Positions 27,037 to 36,089 of a stretch of DNA of 64,000 bases are shown here, in pieces. Numbering within the stretch: the first letter of the stretch is position 1; the number at the start of each line of letters is the position of its first letter. The notes beneath the pieces were generated by a model. It ran no database searches and had not been told where the DNA came from. It was given only the letters and a program-made list of their open reading frames with translations. The translations under genes were made by a program, and so were the position numbers. Where the stretch lies: contig JAIBEY010000068.1 in NCBI GenBank assembly GCA_019459525.1, forward strand, positions 20,355-84,354, in the 5' to 3' direction. The stretch comes from Prolixibacteraceae bacterium (GTDB taxonomy: Bacteria; Bacteroidota; Bacteroidia; Bacteroidales; Prolixibacteraceae).

Positions 27037-28290
27037 TTATTTGGTCATTGCATCAATTCTCCGTATCAGTTCCATCATGGCCCTTCCATTGTGGTAAGGG
27101 CATTTCCATGGATCGATTTTCCAGTTGTTGCGGTAGTATGGTGAAGGATCGTTGGCCAGTTCTTCCAGATAAGGAACTCCCAACCGGTTCAACTTGGTGA
27201 ACCATTCGCCACGTTCATGATCAATCAGGCAGGTGTCTATGAAGTTCCAGCTAAGTTTTACTGTTTCCCAGTATTTGACATCGCCGGTCAGTTCAAAGGC
27301 ATTCATAAAACCCACCAGTGTTTCGGCCTGCAACCACCAGTGTTTATTGGTGCGGACGTGACTTCCGTAGCGATAGGATTCGAGGAAGAGACCTCCATCT
27401 TTATCGACTGCAACCCGCTCAATTTTATCGACCATTTCGATGGCTATTTTTCTCATCCGGGCCAGAATTTCCGGATTGTCCAGTATTTCGGCAGCTTCGT
27501 ACAGCAACCATGATCCTTCGATGTCGTGGCCAAACGAGCAGATTCCGGCGGAAGATTCAGCTTCATGAAAAGCATTGTCGAAGAAGATTCCGAAGTGGCG
27601 ATTTTTACGGATAATTTTGTCGAGAAACAGGTTCATCAGTTCGGTCAGGCGAAGTTTTACCTTTTCATCTTTCCATACCCGGTAAAGAGCGGCATAAGCT
27701 TCGAGAACGTGCAGGTGAGTATTCATCGATTTAGGCTCGTTGTTATCGGCCATCCGGTTTTCTTCGTAGATTTTCCAGTCGCGGGTGAACGATTCCATGT
27801 ATCCGGGATACTGCGGGTCTTTGGTTTTTTCTTCCAGCAGGGCAAAGAAGTCTTTGATTTTCTGAAGAACTTCTGCTTTAGGGTTAAACTCGTAGTATTT
27901 GCACAGCGAATACAGTACAAAAGCCTGGGCATAGGTATGTTTTATGTCGTTGGCAACGGCATTGGAAGAGCTTAGTTCCATGTAATATCCGCCATAAACC
28001 TGGTCGGCAAAATCTTCAGTGACTACACGATATGCTTTTTTAGCTATTTCAGCATATTCCGGTTTGTTAAACTGAATGGCTGCCGATGCAAAAGTCCACA
28101 GAATACGGGCATTCAAAACACTGGTTTTGTTGGCTGAAAGAACAGGTTCGTTGTTCATGTCCACAGCACCGTAAAAGCCATGTCCGTCTTTTTCAACTCC
28201 GTATTTCATCCAGTAATTCAGGATGTTGTTGTGCAGTTCGTTTTCGAACTTTCCGCGATAGCTCAAAAGCTGGGTTTGTATTGGATTCAT
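27037..28290 (-). CDS. Cellobiose/mannobiose 2-epimerase (AGE family)
   Basis: A 417-residue (alpha/alpha)6-barrel protein without a signal peptide. The family's catalytic and binding motifs are in order: MNTHLHVLEAY (about residue 190), FGHDIEGSWLLYEA (about 252), HWWLQAETLVGF (about 320) and WKCPYHNGRAMMELI near the C-terminus. These match disaccharide 2-epimerases more closely than N-acylglucosamine epimerases. The enzyme interconverts glucose and mannose at the reducing end of beta-1,4 disaccharides. Together with a GH2 beta-mannosidase-like enzyme it suggests that manno-disaccharides reach the cytoplasm. It follows the preceding GH38 stop by 1 bp. Confidence 0.88.
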   Translation of the reverse strand: MNPIQTQLLSYRGKFENELHNNILNYWMKYGVEKDGHGFYGAVDMNNEPVLSANKTSVLNARILWTFASAAIQFNKPEYAEIAKKAYRVVTEDFADQVYGGYYMELSSSNAVANDIKHTYAQAFVLYSLCKYYEFNPKAEVLQKIKDFFALLEEKTKDPQYPGYMESFTRDWKIYEENRMADNNEPKSMNTHLHVLEAYAALYRVWKDEKVKLRLTELMNLFLDKIIRKNRHFGIFFDNAFHEAESSAGICSFGHDIEGSWLLYEAAEILDNPEILARMRKIAIEMVDKIERVAVDKDGGLFLESYRYGSHVRTNKHWWLQAETLVGFMNAFELTGDVKYWETVKLSWNFIDTCLIDHERGEWFTKLNRLGVPYLEELANDPSPYYRNNWKIDPWKCPYHNGRAMMELIRRIDAMTK

Positions 28291-28291
28291 A

Positions 28292-30928
28292 TTATTCTAC
28301 TTTATAGGTTTCGATTGAGAATTTGCCAATGTGCAGTTTGCCTGCATCATTGGCGGTTTTTAGTTTCTGCGGATTTTCTTCGATGATGTTGGTTGTCGAA
28401 ATTGTTGAAATGCCTTTAAACCAGTCTAGTTTAACTTCGGTGTCTTTTCCTTCAATGTCGAAAGCACGGAGGATGACCGAATTGTTGTCGTCGCATTTTT
28501 TGATCGTTGAGATGACAATGTTTCGTTGGTCAACGCTGGCAAAAGAGAACAGTTCCGGTAATTTCCCCTTGGTTTGCTGACGGGCAATCACCTGGGCGAC
28601 CATCGGATTATTCTGTTGTTCGCCTTGCTGACGGCCATCTTTCCAGTTGCCGGTGTAGGAAGCGAAATTGTAGCTGAAATGATGGTCGCCTCGTTGCAGG
28701 TACCAGTTGGAATCCGGTTTGCGGTTGCAACTGCGTCGCGTTGACATCAGCAGCGGTTGTAATATCGGGTATGAAACCGGATTGCTGGTTGGATCGATGT
28801 AGTCGAATACGGCCACATCTGTAGCAATGGTAACCGACGCATTTCCTTCGGTGGCACTAAACCAGTCCTGTACTTCGCGTGGGTGGATTTCGGCACATGG
28901 AGTACTGTAAATTTGTTCCGGTTTTGAGAATCCCGGAATTCGTTTCATTTCGGTTTTTCCAACTTCCACAACGCCCATCGGAACCTGGTAGGCGACTTGT
29001 GCATTTTCCATCCGAAGCGGGAAGGCTACCCGGAATTCGCGGGCGCGGACTCCGTCAAAACCCAATAAATCAACTTCAAAATCGATGCGTTTGCTGAGGT
29101 TATACACGATAAGCCGTTGACGAACGGTGCAATGTGTCCAGGGGTGAACGGCTTCAAGTACCGTACGAACAGCACCTTGTTCAATCAACTGCCAGTTGGG
29201 GGAATATTGGCTCATTTTTTCGAATCCGCCCATGGTAGGCAACTGAACGTCGGTAAATTCACCGGCACCGGTTCCAATCGATTCCATCGAAAATACTTCT
29301 CCGCAAAGGAATTTGTCACTTTGGATCAGCTCTTTTTGCAACGATTTGTCGATGATCGATTCAACACCACCTTTGCCCAGCCTGATTTTGTAAAAGCCAT
29401 TGTTGAGGGTTTTCCCGTCGAAATCCAGTCGGTTTCGATCTGATTCGCCCCATTCTCCCGGAATAAAATAGAAGGTTTTGTATCCAATGGACGGAACTTT
29501 ATCGGCTACGAAAACGATTTTCACTTCGGATGCTGAACTGTTATCGTTGGTTGGAATGTATTGAAAGTCTATTTTTTTGCCTGTTTCATCCACCAGTTTG
29601 AATTGATTGGAATAGATGCCTTCGGTGTTGATTAATACCTGTACCGGATCGGTACGTTCCCATGAAACCGGGTTGAATACGACGATGGGAAAACCTTTTT
29701 CGTTTTTGAAATCAATCATTTTGGCAATCTCCCGGGTTTTTACCCGAAGAATGGAATCGGAAACGGCATAGGCTGTTTCGAATTTCGATTTAAAGAGCGT
29801 ATCGGTAATAAATCCCCAGTTTCCGCCCCAGCCGTGGTCGGGATAAATTCCGTCGGCCCAGGCTTTGTCGAGCTGTTTTTGCGGGTAAAGGCTCATGTTG
29901 TTGTTGAGCAGTGCATGAATGGTCGAGAATTTTTCGGCGGCAGTTAATGTTCTTCCGGCTTTACGACCGGCTTTTAATGCCTTTTCGTGATTTGGCCCAT
30001 GAATGTAGAGCCACACGTTGGGGCGTTCGCCAATCAGGGTGTCGATGTGTCCGCCTCCGTTGGTCAACAATTCAAGAGCTTTCGATCCGGTTGAATATTG
30101 TATCTGAGGAAGTCCGGTTTGAGCTTTGTTTTTATTCCATTCGCTGAAATAAGCGTCGTAAGCGGGTGGTTCCGAAAAATCGCAGGAATGAATGTAAATG
30201 AAATTTGGCGACAGCTTTTTGGTTTCGAAATAAGGATTATATCTACCCAGCATTTGTTTCAGAGCTTCAGTCCGGTCGGTTTCGGTTTCAGCATCGCGAA
30301 CGGGTCGTCCGGAATCGTCGTATTGCCCCGGAGTCCAGCAGGTGATGGAACTTCCGTCGGGACTAAACCAGCGGTAAATGCCCGGGGTAAAGCGACTAAA
30401 CTGAAGGTATTTAACTCCGGCTTTTGCCATCATTTGCGGACGCTGGAAGGTACGTGCCGGAACATCTTCGTCCCAGGCACAGGTAAACTGAGCTCCCGGA
30501 ATCAGTTTTTGTAGCCGTTTTTTACCCACATACATTTGGCGTATCAAGGCTTCGCCATCGTACATGCCTTCGTAGGGCTGGTTGTAGTTGGCTCCCCATT
30601 CCAGCCTTCCTTCACGGGTATATTTGGCGATTTCTTCCAGTCGTTCCGGATGGCGTTCCAGGTATTCGTACAGGTTCATGGCATTTTCAACCGAGAAGCA
30701 GAAATCGGGGCTCTTTTTGAGCAGGTCGAGTGCCGGTGTAATCATTTTCTCGTCACGGAATTCGATGCACTTGGCAGGCCGGTCCATGTAGGCGATGTCC
30801 TGATGCGACGATGGAACAACCAGTAATTTTCCGTTTTTGAAATACGAAAAGTTCGGGTTGGTGTCCTGTGCCGATAAGACCAGTGCTCCGAGAATGAAAA
30901 TGGCTGTTATTGATAGTTTTTTATTCAT
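28292..30928 (-). CDS. GH38 alpha-mannosidase-like glycosidase
   Basis: An 878-residue secreted protein (signal peptide about 1-20, ending LSAQD). The GH38 metal site starts with SSHQDIAY (His42, Asp44) at the N-terminus, so there is no extra N-terminal domain. The probable nucleophile is an Asp in CAWDEDVPARTF (about residue 150). A later metal-binding His lies in DHGWGGNWGFITD. A C-terminal beta-sandwich fills the rest. It resembles the two 1140-residue GH38 proteins in its motifs but lacks their N-terminal module of about 250 residues. It probably removes alpha-linked mannose (or a similar sugar) in the periplasm. Confidence 0.85.
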   Translation of the reverse strand: MNKKLSITAIFILGALVLSAQDTNPNFSYFKNGKLLVVPSSHQDIAYMDRPAKCIEFRDEKMITPALDLLKKSPDFCFSVENAMNLYEYLERHPERLEEIAKYTREGRLEWGANYNQPYEGMYDGEALIRQMYVGKKRLQKLIPGAQFTCAWDEDVPARTFQRPQMMAKAGVKYLQFSRFTPGIYRWFSPDGSSITCWTPGQYDDSGRPVRDAETETDRTEALKQMLGRYNPYFETKKLSPNFIYIHSCDFSEPPAYDAYFSEWNKNKAQTGLPQIQYSTGSKALELLTNGGGHIDTLIGERPNVWLYIHGPNHEKALKAGRKAGRTLTAAEKFSTIHALLNNNMSLYPQKQLDKAWADGIYPDHGWGGNWGFITDTLFKSKFETAYAVSDSILRVKTREIAKMIDFKNEKGFPIVVFNPVSWERTDPVQVLINTEGIYSNQFKLVDETGKKIDFQYIPTNDNSSASEVKIVFVADKVPSIGYKTFYFIPGEWGESDRNRLDFDGKTLNNGFYKIRLGKGGVESIIDKSLQKELIQSDKFLCGEVFSMESIGTGAGEFTDVQLPTMGGFEKMSQYSPNWQLIEQGAVRTVLEAVHPWTHCTVRQRLIVYNLSKRIDFEVDLLGFDGVRAREFRVAFPLRMENAQVAYQVPMGVVEVGKTEMKRIPGFSKPEQIYSTPCAEIHPREVQDWFSATEGNASVTIATDVAVFDYIDPTSNPVSYPILQPLLMSTRRSCNRKPDSNWYLQRGDHHFSYNFASYTGNWKDGRQQGEQQNNPMVAQVIARQQTKGKLPELFSFASVDQRNIVISTIKKCDDNNSVILRAFDIEGKDTEVKLDWFKGISTISTTNIIEENPQKLKTANDAGKLHIGKFSIETYKVE

Positions 30929-31006
30929 AAGTTTCTGTTAATTAGTTTAGTATGTGTTTTGGTCAGTGCTTCACTTAAAGCGAAACCCTGACTTTGACTA
31001 ATTCGT

Positions 31007-33412
31007 TTAGTATTCACATTCCAATTGATATTTCCCTTGTTTTACGGTTAGCAGTATCCATTTTCCGGTTTCATCCTGAATTTGTTTTCCTGAAACCGAT
31101 TTTTCATTCAAGCGGATGGTTTCTGCTTTTTCTGATGGCAACCATACTTGTGCTGACGTATTTGCCGGTACTTCAAGTATTAGTGAAAAATGATTTCCTG
31201 CCGATTTTTCCCAGGCTACGGAAATGTTTCCGTTTACGGTTGAAACGATTCCTTTAGCCCATAGCAAATCACCGGTTTGTGGTTTTACCCGGAAAGTTTT
31301 CCAGCCAAACTCCAACGGTTCGATGCCCAGGACTTTTTGAGAAAGCAAGGCCGTTGGTCCCGAACACCAGGCGTGCGAGGTTGATCCCCATTTGGTGTTC
31401 CAGGCTTCGTGCCAGGCTCCGGTGAAAAAGTCTAGCTTGGTTTGTTCGCCCCAGTATTTACGCATATAGTCGAGGGCCCATTGCGTGTTTCCCTCTGTCA
31501 TCATGGAATAAAGAACCCAATAGGCGAATGATTGCTCGCTGCCTTTGCCGCGTTTCAGTATTTGCTGAATGACATCAGCTTTCTGGTTGCTTTCAGGGAC
31601 TCCGTACAACAAGGCGTAAACCTGTGATTGTTGCCCGATGTGGGTACTTTCGTAACTGTCGAGGTAAGCCCGGTCTTTTTCAGACCAAAGCCATTTGTTG
31701 ATATTTTCTTTGAGTTGTCCGGCCTGTTCTCTCCATATCCTGGCCTGATTGGGGTCCTTGGCAAAGTCGGTGGCAATGCTTGCTGCTGCATTCAATGCTC
31801 CATAATACAGGCAGTTGAGGCCTGTAATAACTTTTTTCTGATCCATGGGGTAGGTGTCCGGATGATCCAGAACAATCCAGCCCGGCATGTTGGCCAATAA
31901 TCCAAGCTGAGTATCAACAAACGGGCGGAAATACTCCAGCAGTTTTTTCAAATTCGGATACAGGCTCTGAATCAGTTCATCGTTGCCGTAGTACATGAAA
32001 TAGTCGTGCATCATCAGTATCCATTCCAACTGGTAATCGGGGATGTAGCCCGATCTTCCTGGTTCCATGTAATGGTCGGTGGGGTAGCGGGCACGGATAG
32101 CTCCGTCGTTACGCCAACGCTGCGATTCGGCGCCACACAGCAAGTTATAGGCTGTTAAAAAACGTGAACTTTTGCCGAAACAGTAATTCCCGAAGACCAT
32201 CATAAATCGTGAGTCTCCGGCAATGTACTGGGTATGTTCGCGCCACGGATCAACGTAGGTGTCCATCGAGTTGAGCAGCATGGTGTGCTTCCCAATCTGC
32301 CAAAATTCATTCAGTTGTTTATCGGAACATTCGAAGGTACTTTCTTCTTCATAAGTGAAATGGGCAAATTCAGCACAAACATCCTGAATCTGAACTTCTG
32401 CATGGACTTCAATGGAGAAATACCGGAAGCCCGACCAGGTGTATGGCCGCCAGGTTTGAATGCCTTTCCGGGTGGTATATTTCTCTGAATGATCGGTATC
32501 GGCGCGAATTAAAGCTACTTTGTTGGTATCCAGTCGTTCCGAAGTGCCAATTTCGAATTGAATTCCTTCTGCTTTTGAATTGATAGTAAACTGAGGATAA
32601 CCAGCTATTTCAGTACCAAAATCGTAAACGATCCGGTTGTTGACTTTCCATTTCCGGTAAGGCTTCTCCATTTTTCGCGTAAGCAGCGGGCGTTCGGTTA
32701 CTACCAAACGATTGAACGGAGCAACTGGCGGAATTCCGATTGCTTTGGCATTTTCCCAGGCCGAATCATTAAAGTTGGCACTTTGCCAGCCTTCGGGCAT
32801 CAGCCGTGCATCAAATTCTTCGATAAAGCCAATCAGGTGGGCTTTGGGGTTGCGTAATTTCGATTGGGTATTCCATGCTTTTGCCTGAGTCACTTTCCAG
32901 GTATTGTCGCTCAGAATATGGATTGAGGTTTTATCGGTAAAATCCAATTTGCCCTGAAAGAAGAACCCTCCGCGGGCATTGATCTGGTGGTGCATTCCAA
33001 GTCCGAAGTTACACACGACAGCCGAAATGCAGTTTTCGCCTTTTTGAAGGTACGCGGAAATGTCGAAATAATCGTAGCATTGAAATTCCGGGTCGCAGTT
33101 CATGGGGCAGCGTTCGAGCAATTTCCCGTTGATATACACGTCGGCAGAAGCAAATGCTGAAATATAGGCTTTGGCCTCAAGTGGTTTGCTTTTCAGCGTA
33201 AACGATTTTCGAACCAACAGGTAATAGTTTTGTGGGTTTTCTGCTCCTGAATCCCATATCCAGTTTGCCAATGGCTTTGTTCCGTTGAGCGTAGAAGAAG
33301 CTTCGGAAATGAAGGCGTTCTTTCCCCATCGGTTGGTGGGTTCAATTTTTTGTGATAGCACATTTAATGCTGTTGCCAACAGAAAAAGCAGATATGTTAG
33401 TTTATGTCTCAT
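31007..33412 (-). CDS. GH78 alpha-L-rhamnosidase
   Basis: An 801-residue secreted protein (signal peptide about 1-20). Domain order is an N-terminal beta domain with WIWDSGAENPQNYYLLVRK, a second jelly-roll, the (alpha/alpha)6 catalytic barrel with STWRE-type motifs (NSMDTYVDPWREHTQYIAGD, GAWHEAWNTKWGS), and a C-terminal beta domain with SHAWCSGPTALLSQKVLG. It is paralogous over its full length to the GH78 at 14565-16991. Retention of both copies implies different linkages or aglycones. It is encoded 3 bp after the NPCBM glycosidase. Confidence 0.87.
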   Translation of the reverse strand: MRHKLTYLLFLLATALNVLSQKIEPTNRWGKNAFISEASSTLNGTKPLANWIWDSGAENPQNYYLLVRKSFTLKSKPLEAKAYISAFASADVYINGKLLERCPMNCDPEFQCYDYFDISAYLQKGENCISAVVCNFGLGMHHQINARGGFFFQGKLDFTDKTSIHILSDNTWKVTQAKAWNTQSKLRNPKAHLIGFIEEFDARLMPEGWQSANFNDSAWENAKAIGIPPVAPFNRLVVTERPLLTRKMEKPYRKWKVNNRIVYDFGTEIAGYPQFTINSKAEGIQFEIGTSERLDTNKVALIRADTDHSEKYTTRKGIQTWRPYTWSGFRYFSIEVHAEVQIQDVCAEFAHFTYEEESTFECSDKQLNEFWQIGKHTMLLNSMDTYVDPWREHTQYIAGDSRFMMVFGNYCFGKSSRFLTAYNLLCGAESQRWRNDGAIRARYPTDHYMEPGRSGYIPDYQLEWILMMHDYFMYYGNDELIQSLYPNLKKLLEYFRPFVDTQLGLLANMPGWIVLDHPDTYPMDQKKVITGLNCLYYGALNAAASIATDFAKDPNQARIWREQAGQLKENINKWLWSEKDRAYLDSYESTHIGQQSQVYALLYGVPESNQKADVIQQILKRGKGSEQSFAYWVLYSMMTEGNTQWALDYMRKYWGEQTKLDFFTGAWHEAWNTKWGSTSHAWCSGPTALLSQKVLGIEPLEFGWKTFRVKPQTGDLLWAKGIVSTVNGNISVAWEKSAGNHFSLILEVPANTSAQVWLPSEKAETIRLNEKSVSGKQIQDETGKWILLTVKQGKYQLECEY

Positions 33413-33414
33413 AT

Positions 33415-36048
33415 TTATTTACTCACTTTTAATTTGACCATTACGCCCCTTTTTCCTGCCGGAACATTCAGTTCGTAATATCCTTTTCCGGAAGTAATTT
33501 TTATTGGCGTTTCCTTTTCCGAATCGGGACTTAACACTGATGCACTTACCAGATTTCCAATTTCAGCAGAACGAAGGATTTTCACTTTTACCGGATTTGC
33601 GGTAGCCGCAAAAACAACCGGCATTACTAAACCTTCGGGAACCTTAAACAGGTTGGCTTTGGCTGCATTGTTTTCAACCTGAAGAACATGAGGTTCGAGT
33701 ACCCATTTTTTCCCACGCAGTAAATTCAACAGAGGTCCGTATTGCAGGTAATAGGAATCGGTTGTAGGGTCGGGAACAATGGTGTGGTCGTTTCCGGTAA
33801 CCGGTGCTGTTGGGAAAACGCCCATGTACAGCAAGGTTTGGAAATAGTTATCCGGATTGGTTCCCAGTGTTTTGGACGAAGCGGTCCAGGCCACGATTGG
33901 TTTTCGGATGGCCAGGAAGGCGGTGTTATTCAGCGAAGTTCCCAAATGTCCGGCTTCGTCGTAAAAACCGTCGGCGTCTTTCATCATATCGATGCGGTGA
34001 TTGTGGTCGTTGACATACACCACTCTTCCGGCCTGGTGAAATTTTTCTGACACTTTTTCGAGCGTTTCTTTCCAACTGTTGATGAGCGAACGCGCCGGTT
34101 GGTCATGCCAAAAGGTATAACCGTCGTCGCTTCGTGTGTTGAATGCGCGTGTATGATCAGTTCGGTCGATACAAATTCCGGAAGAAAACTTCATGTGCCG
34201 GATCAACTGGTCGGCCTGACCGATGAGGAATTTCTGATAACCGGGTGTTCCCGGATCAACAATCACGGCATCGCCCCAGGTGAAGAGCGGATTTCCCCCT
34301 AGAAAAGGATAGCCTTTCCAGTTGGTCATCAGCAGGGCATCGCTTAAATTTTCCTGAATGAAAGCTTTGGGGTTTCTCCAGAGTTCGTCTTTGGGTAAGT
34401 TTTTTGCATCGGGTGCATCAATTCCGCGTAATTCGTATCCTATTTCGGTCATGTTAAAATAGTCGAGTACATAGAAGCCCATCGAACGCATTTGTTCACC
34501 GTATTTATTGAGCTGATCAACCGATGTCTGTTCGCTTTTGCCGTTCCAGCTACCATCGGAACCCGCATTAAATTTGGTCCATTTTTCGGCATCGCTTTTC
34601 ACCGGAGGAATGAACAAACCCATGTAGGGGAAGTCGAAACTGGCTTTCCAGTTGAGGCGATAGCCCATTTTATGAAAGCGGGCAGCTTCCAGCGGACCTT
34701 CGTAAGCCGAGTAGGAACCACAACCGGCAATCTTGTCGGCCAAAGGCAGTGCAGGGTTAAAATATTCGGGATAGGCATTGGTTATCCATTGAAGGCCACC
34801 GCGCCAATCGGCCGGGTGTGCGACCAGGTCGGCTGAAAATTTGACAATCCGATCGCTGTTGATGCGGTTATACTGGCGCGAAAATTTGAAGTCACCAAAG
34901 TTGGTCATATCCAGATTTTCGAACAGGATTCGGTCTTTGGGCGAGCAAATAACCGACAGGGCAATGTCTTTTCCCGGATCGGAAACCGTAATCATGGGAA
35001 TTGACATGGTATTGCCATCGTAGGGCACATAACCGCGGTTTCCTTCCGGATAGTCGGGCATTCCGAAGTTAAATGTCTGGTTGAAAAATGGGACAGAAAC
35101 CAATGGATCCTGCCATTCAAATTCACGATCCCATTCGGCTTTAATTGCCTTGCCATCCGGGTTTCCCCAGGGAAGCCATATTTTGGTTGTTTCGGTTTTT
35201 GGCCAATAAAACGAACTGTTGATCGGACTAGTCCACGGCTCACCGGTTCCTTCAATTTCAATTTCCCAGCGGATACTGCTGGCGCTAGGGTAGTAGCGTT
35301 CGGTAACGTTGCACTTTTCGTTCGCCAGTTCCTTTTCGAGCGAATAGCTGAATTCAATTCCTCCGTTGTCCAATTTTTTAGCAGATACTTCAGTTGTTTT
35401 TTTGCAAAGAGCCAGTTCTGTGTGGCCTTTCAGGGCATAGAACAATTTGTTTTTCCCGAGTTTTACTCCGGTAATTTGGCCATCGTCTGACAAGCTAAGT
35501 TCAATGGATTTGGACTTCACCTCGTATTTTGCCGATAGTGCAGGAGGCACTTGCTTTTCGGTTGCCCGGGTTAGCATTGGATTAACCCAGTCGGCATGTC
35601 CGTGGCGCATTTTTTCTCCTGAATGTTGAACCACCAGTTTCAGAATGTCAATGCCTTGAATATTGAGGTCGATGTTTACAGCCTGACTTTCGTTGGTAAG
35701 TTTTTCACTTTCGAAGAGTTTTTTACCATCGCCAAAAACCTGAAAACAGAGCCCGGTTTTTTCGTTGTAGATTTTTAATTCGTTATCGAGTCCAATTGTA
35801 GCCGTGAACTTTTGGAAGTTTTGATCCAACTCGTAAGTTACTTCGCTGTTTGCCTGAACACCCAGACCGTTTGAATAGCCAGTCCCGTTAATGTTAAGCT
35901 GATTTCCGCCAAAACTTTTGTTGGTTTTCAGTTCGCCTGAATTGGGTTTCACTGCCGCCGGATTTATGGTTTCCAGCCGAACCTGTTCGGGATTTTGAGC
36001 TTGGACAAGTTGTGAAATAAGAAGGAATATAAGTAGTAGTCGGTTCAT
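33415..36048 (-). CDS. NPCBM-domain glycosidase of unassigned family
   Basis: An 877-residue secreted protein (signal peptide about 1-17). Residues about 25-160 form an NPCBM/NEW2-type galactose-binding-like domain (KSFGGNQLNINGTGYSNGLG and the conserved GLDNE). A beta-sandwich follows, then a TIM-barrel-like region with acidic motifs such as VLDYFNMTEIGYE, SGICIDRTDHTRAFN and GFYDEAGHLG, and a small C-terminal beta domain. The layout recalls GH36/GH31-clan enzymes, but I cannot name the family. The context (a GH78 on one side, a UroD-like protein and GH38s on the other) suggests an exo-glycosidase of the same glycan. Candidate catalytic residues are the Asp in CIDRTDH and the Asp/Glu in FYDEAG. 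Confidence 0.65.
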   Translation of the reverse strand: MNRLLLIFLLISQLVQAQNPEQVRLETINPAAVKPNSGELKTNKSFGGNQLNINGTGYSNGLGVQANSEVTYELDQNFQKFTATIGLDNELKIYNEKTGLCFQVFGDGKKLFESEKLTNESQAVNIDLNIQGIDILKLVVQHSGEKMRHGHADWVNPMLTRATEKQVPPALSAKYEVKSKSIELSLSDDGQITGVKLGKNKLFYALKGHTELALCKKTTEVSAKKLDNGGIEFSYSLEKELANEKCNVTERYYPSASSIRWEIEIEGTGEPWTSPINSSFYWPKTETTKIWLPWGNPDGKAIKAEWDREFEWQDPLVSVPFFNQTFNFGMPDYPEGNRGYVPYDGNTMSIPMITVSDPGKDIALSVICSPKDRILFENLDMTNFGDFKFSRQYNRINSDRIVKFSADLVAHPADWRGGLQWITNAYPEYFNPALPLADKIAGCGSYSAYEGPLEAARFHKMGYRLNWKASFDFPYMGLFIPPVKSDAEKWTKFNAGSDGSWNGKSEQTSVDQLNKYGEQMRSMGFYVLDYFNMTEIGYELRGIDAPDAKNLPKDELWRNPKAFIQENLSDALLMTNWKGYPFLGGNPLFTWGDAVIVDPGTPGYQKFLIGQADQLIRHMKFSSGICIDRTDHTRAFNTRSDDGYTFWHDQPARSLINSWKETLEKVSEKFHQAGRVVYVNDHNHRIDMMKDADGFYDEAGHLGTSLNNTAFLAIRKPIVAWTASSKTLGTNPDNYFQTLLYMGVFPTAPVTGNDHTIVPDPTTDSYYLQYGPLLNLLRGKKWVLEPHVLQVENNAAKANLFKVPEGLVMPVVFAATANPVKVKILRSAEIGNLVSASVLSPDSEKETPIKITSGKGYYELNVPAGKRGVMVKLKVSK

Positions 36049-36089
36049 CGTTTTGATTAGTTATATTTAAATCCGTGATCTTTTGTTTT

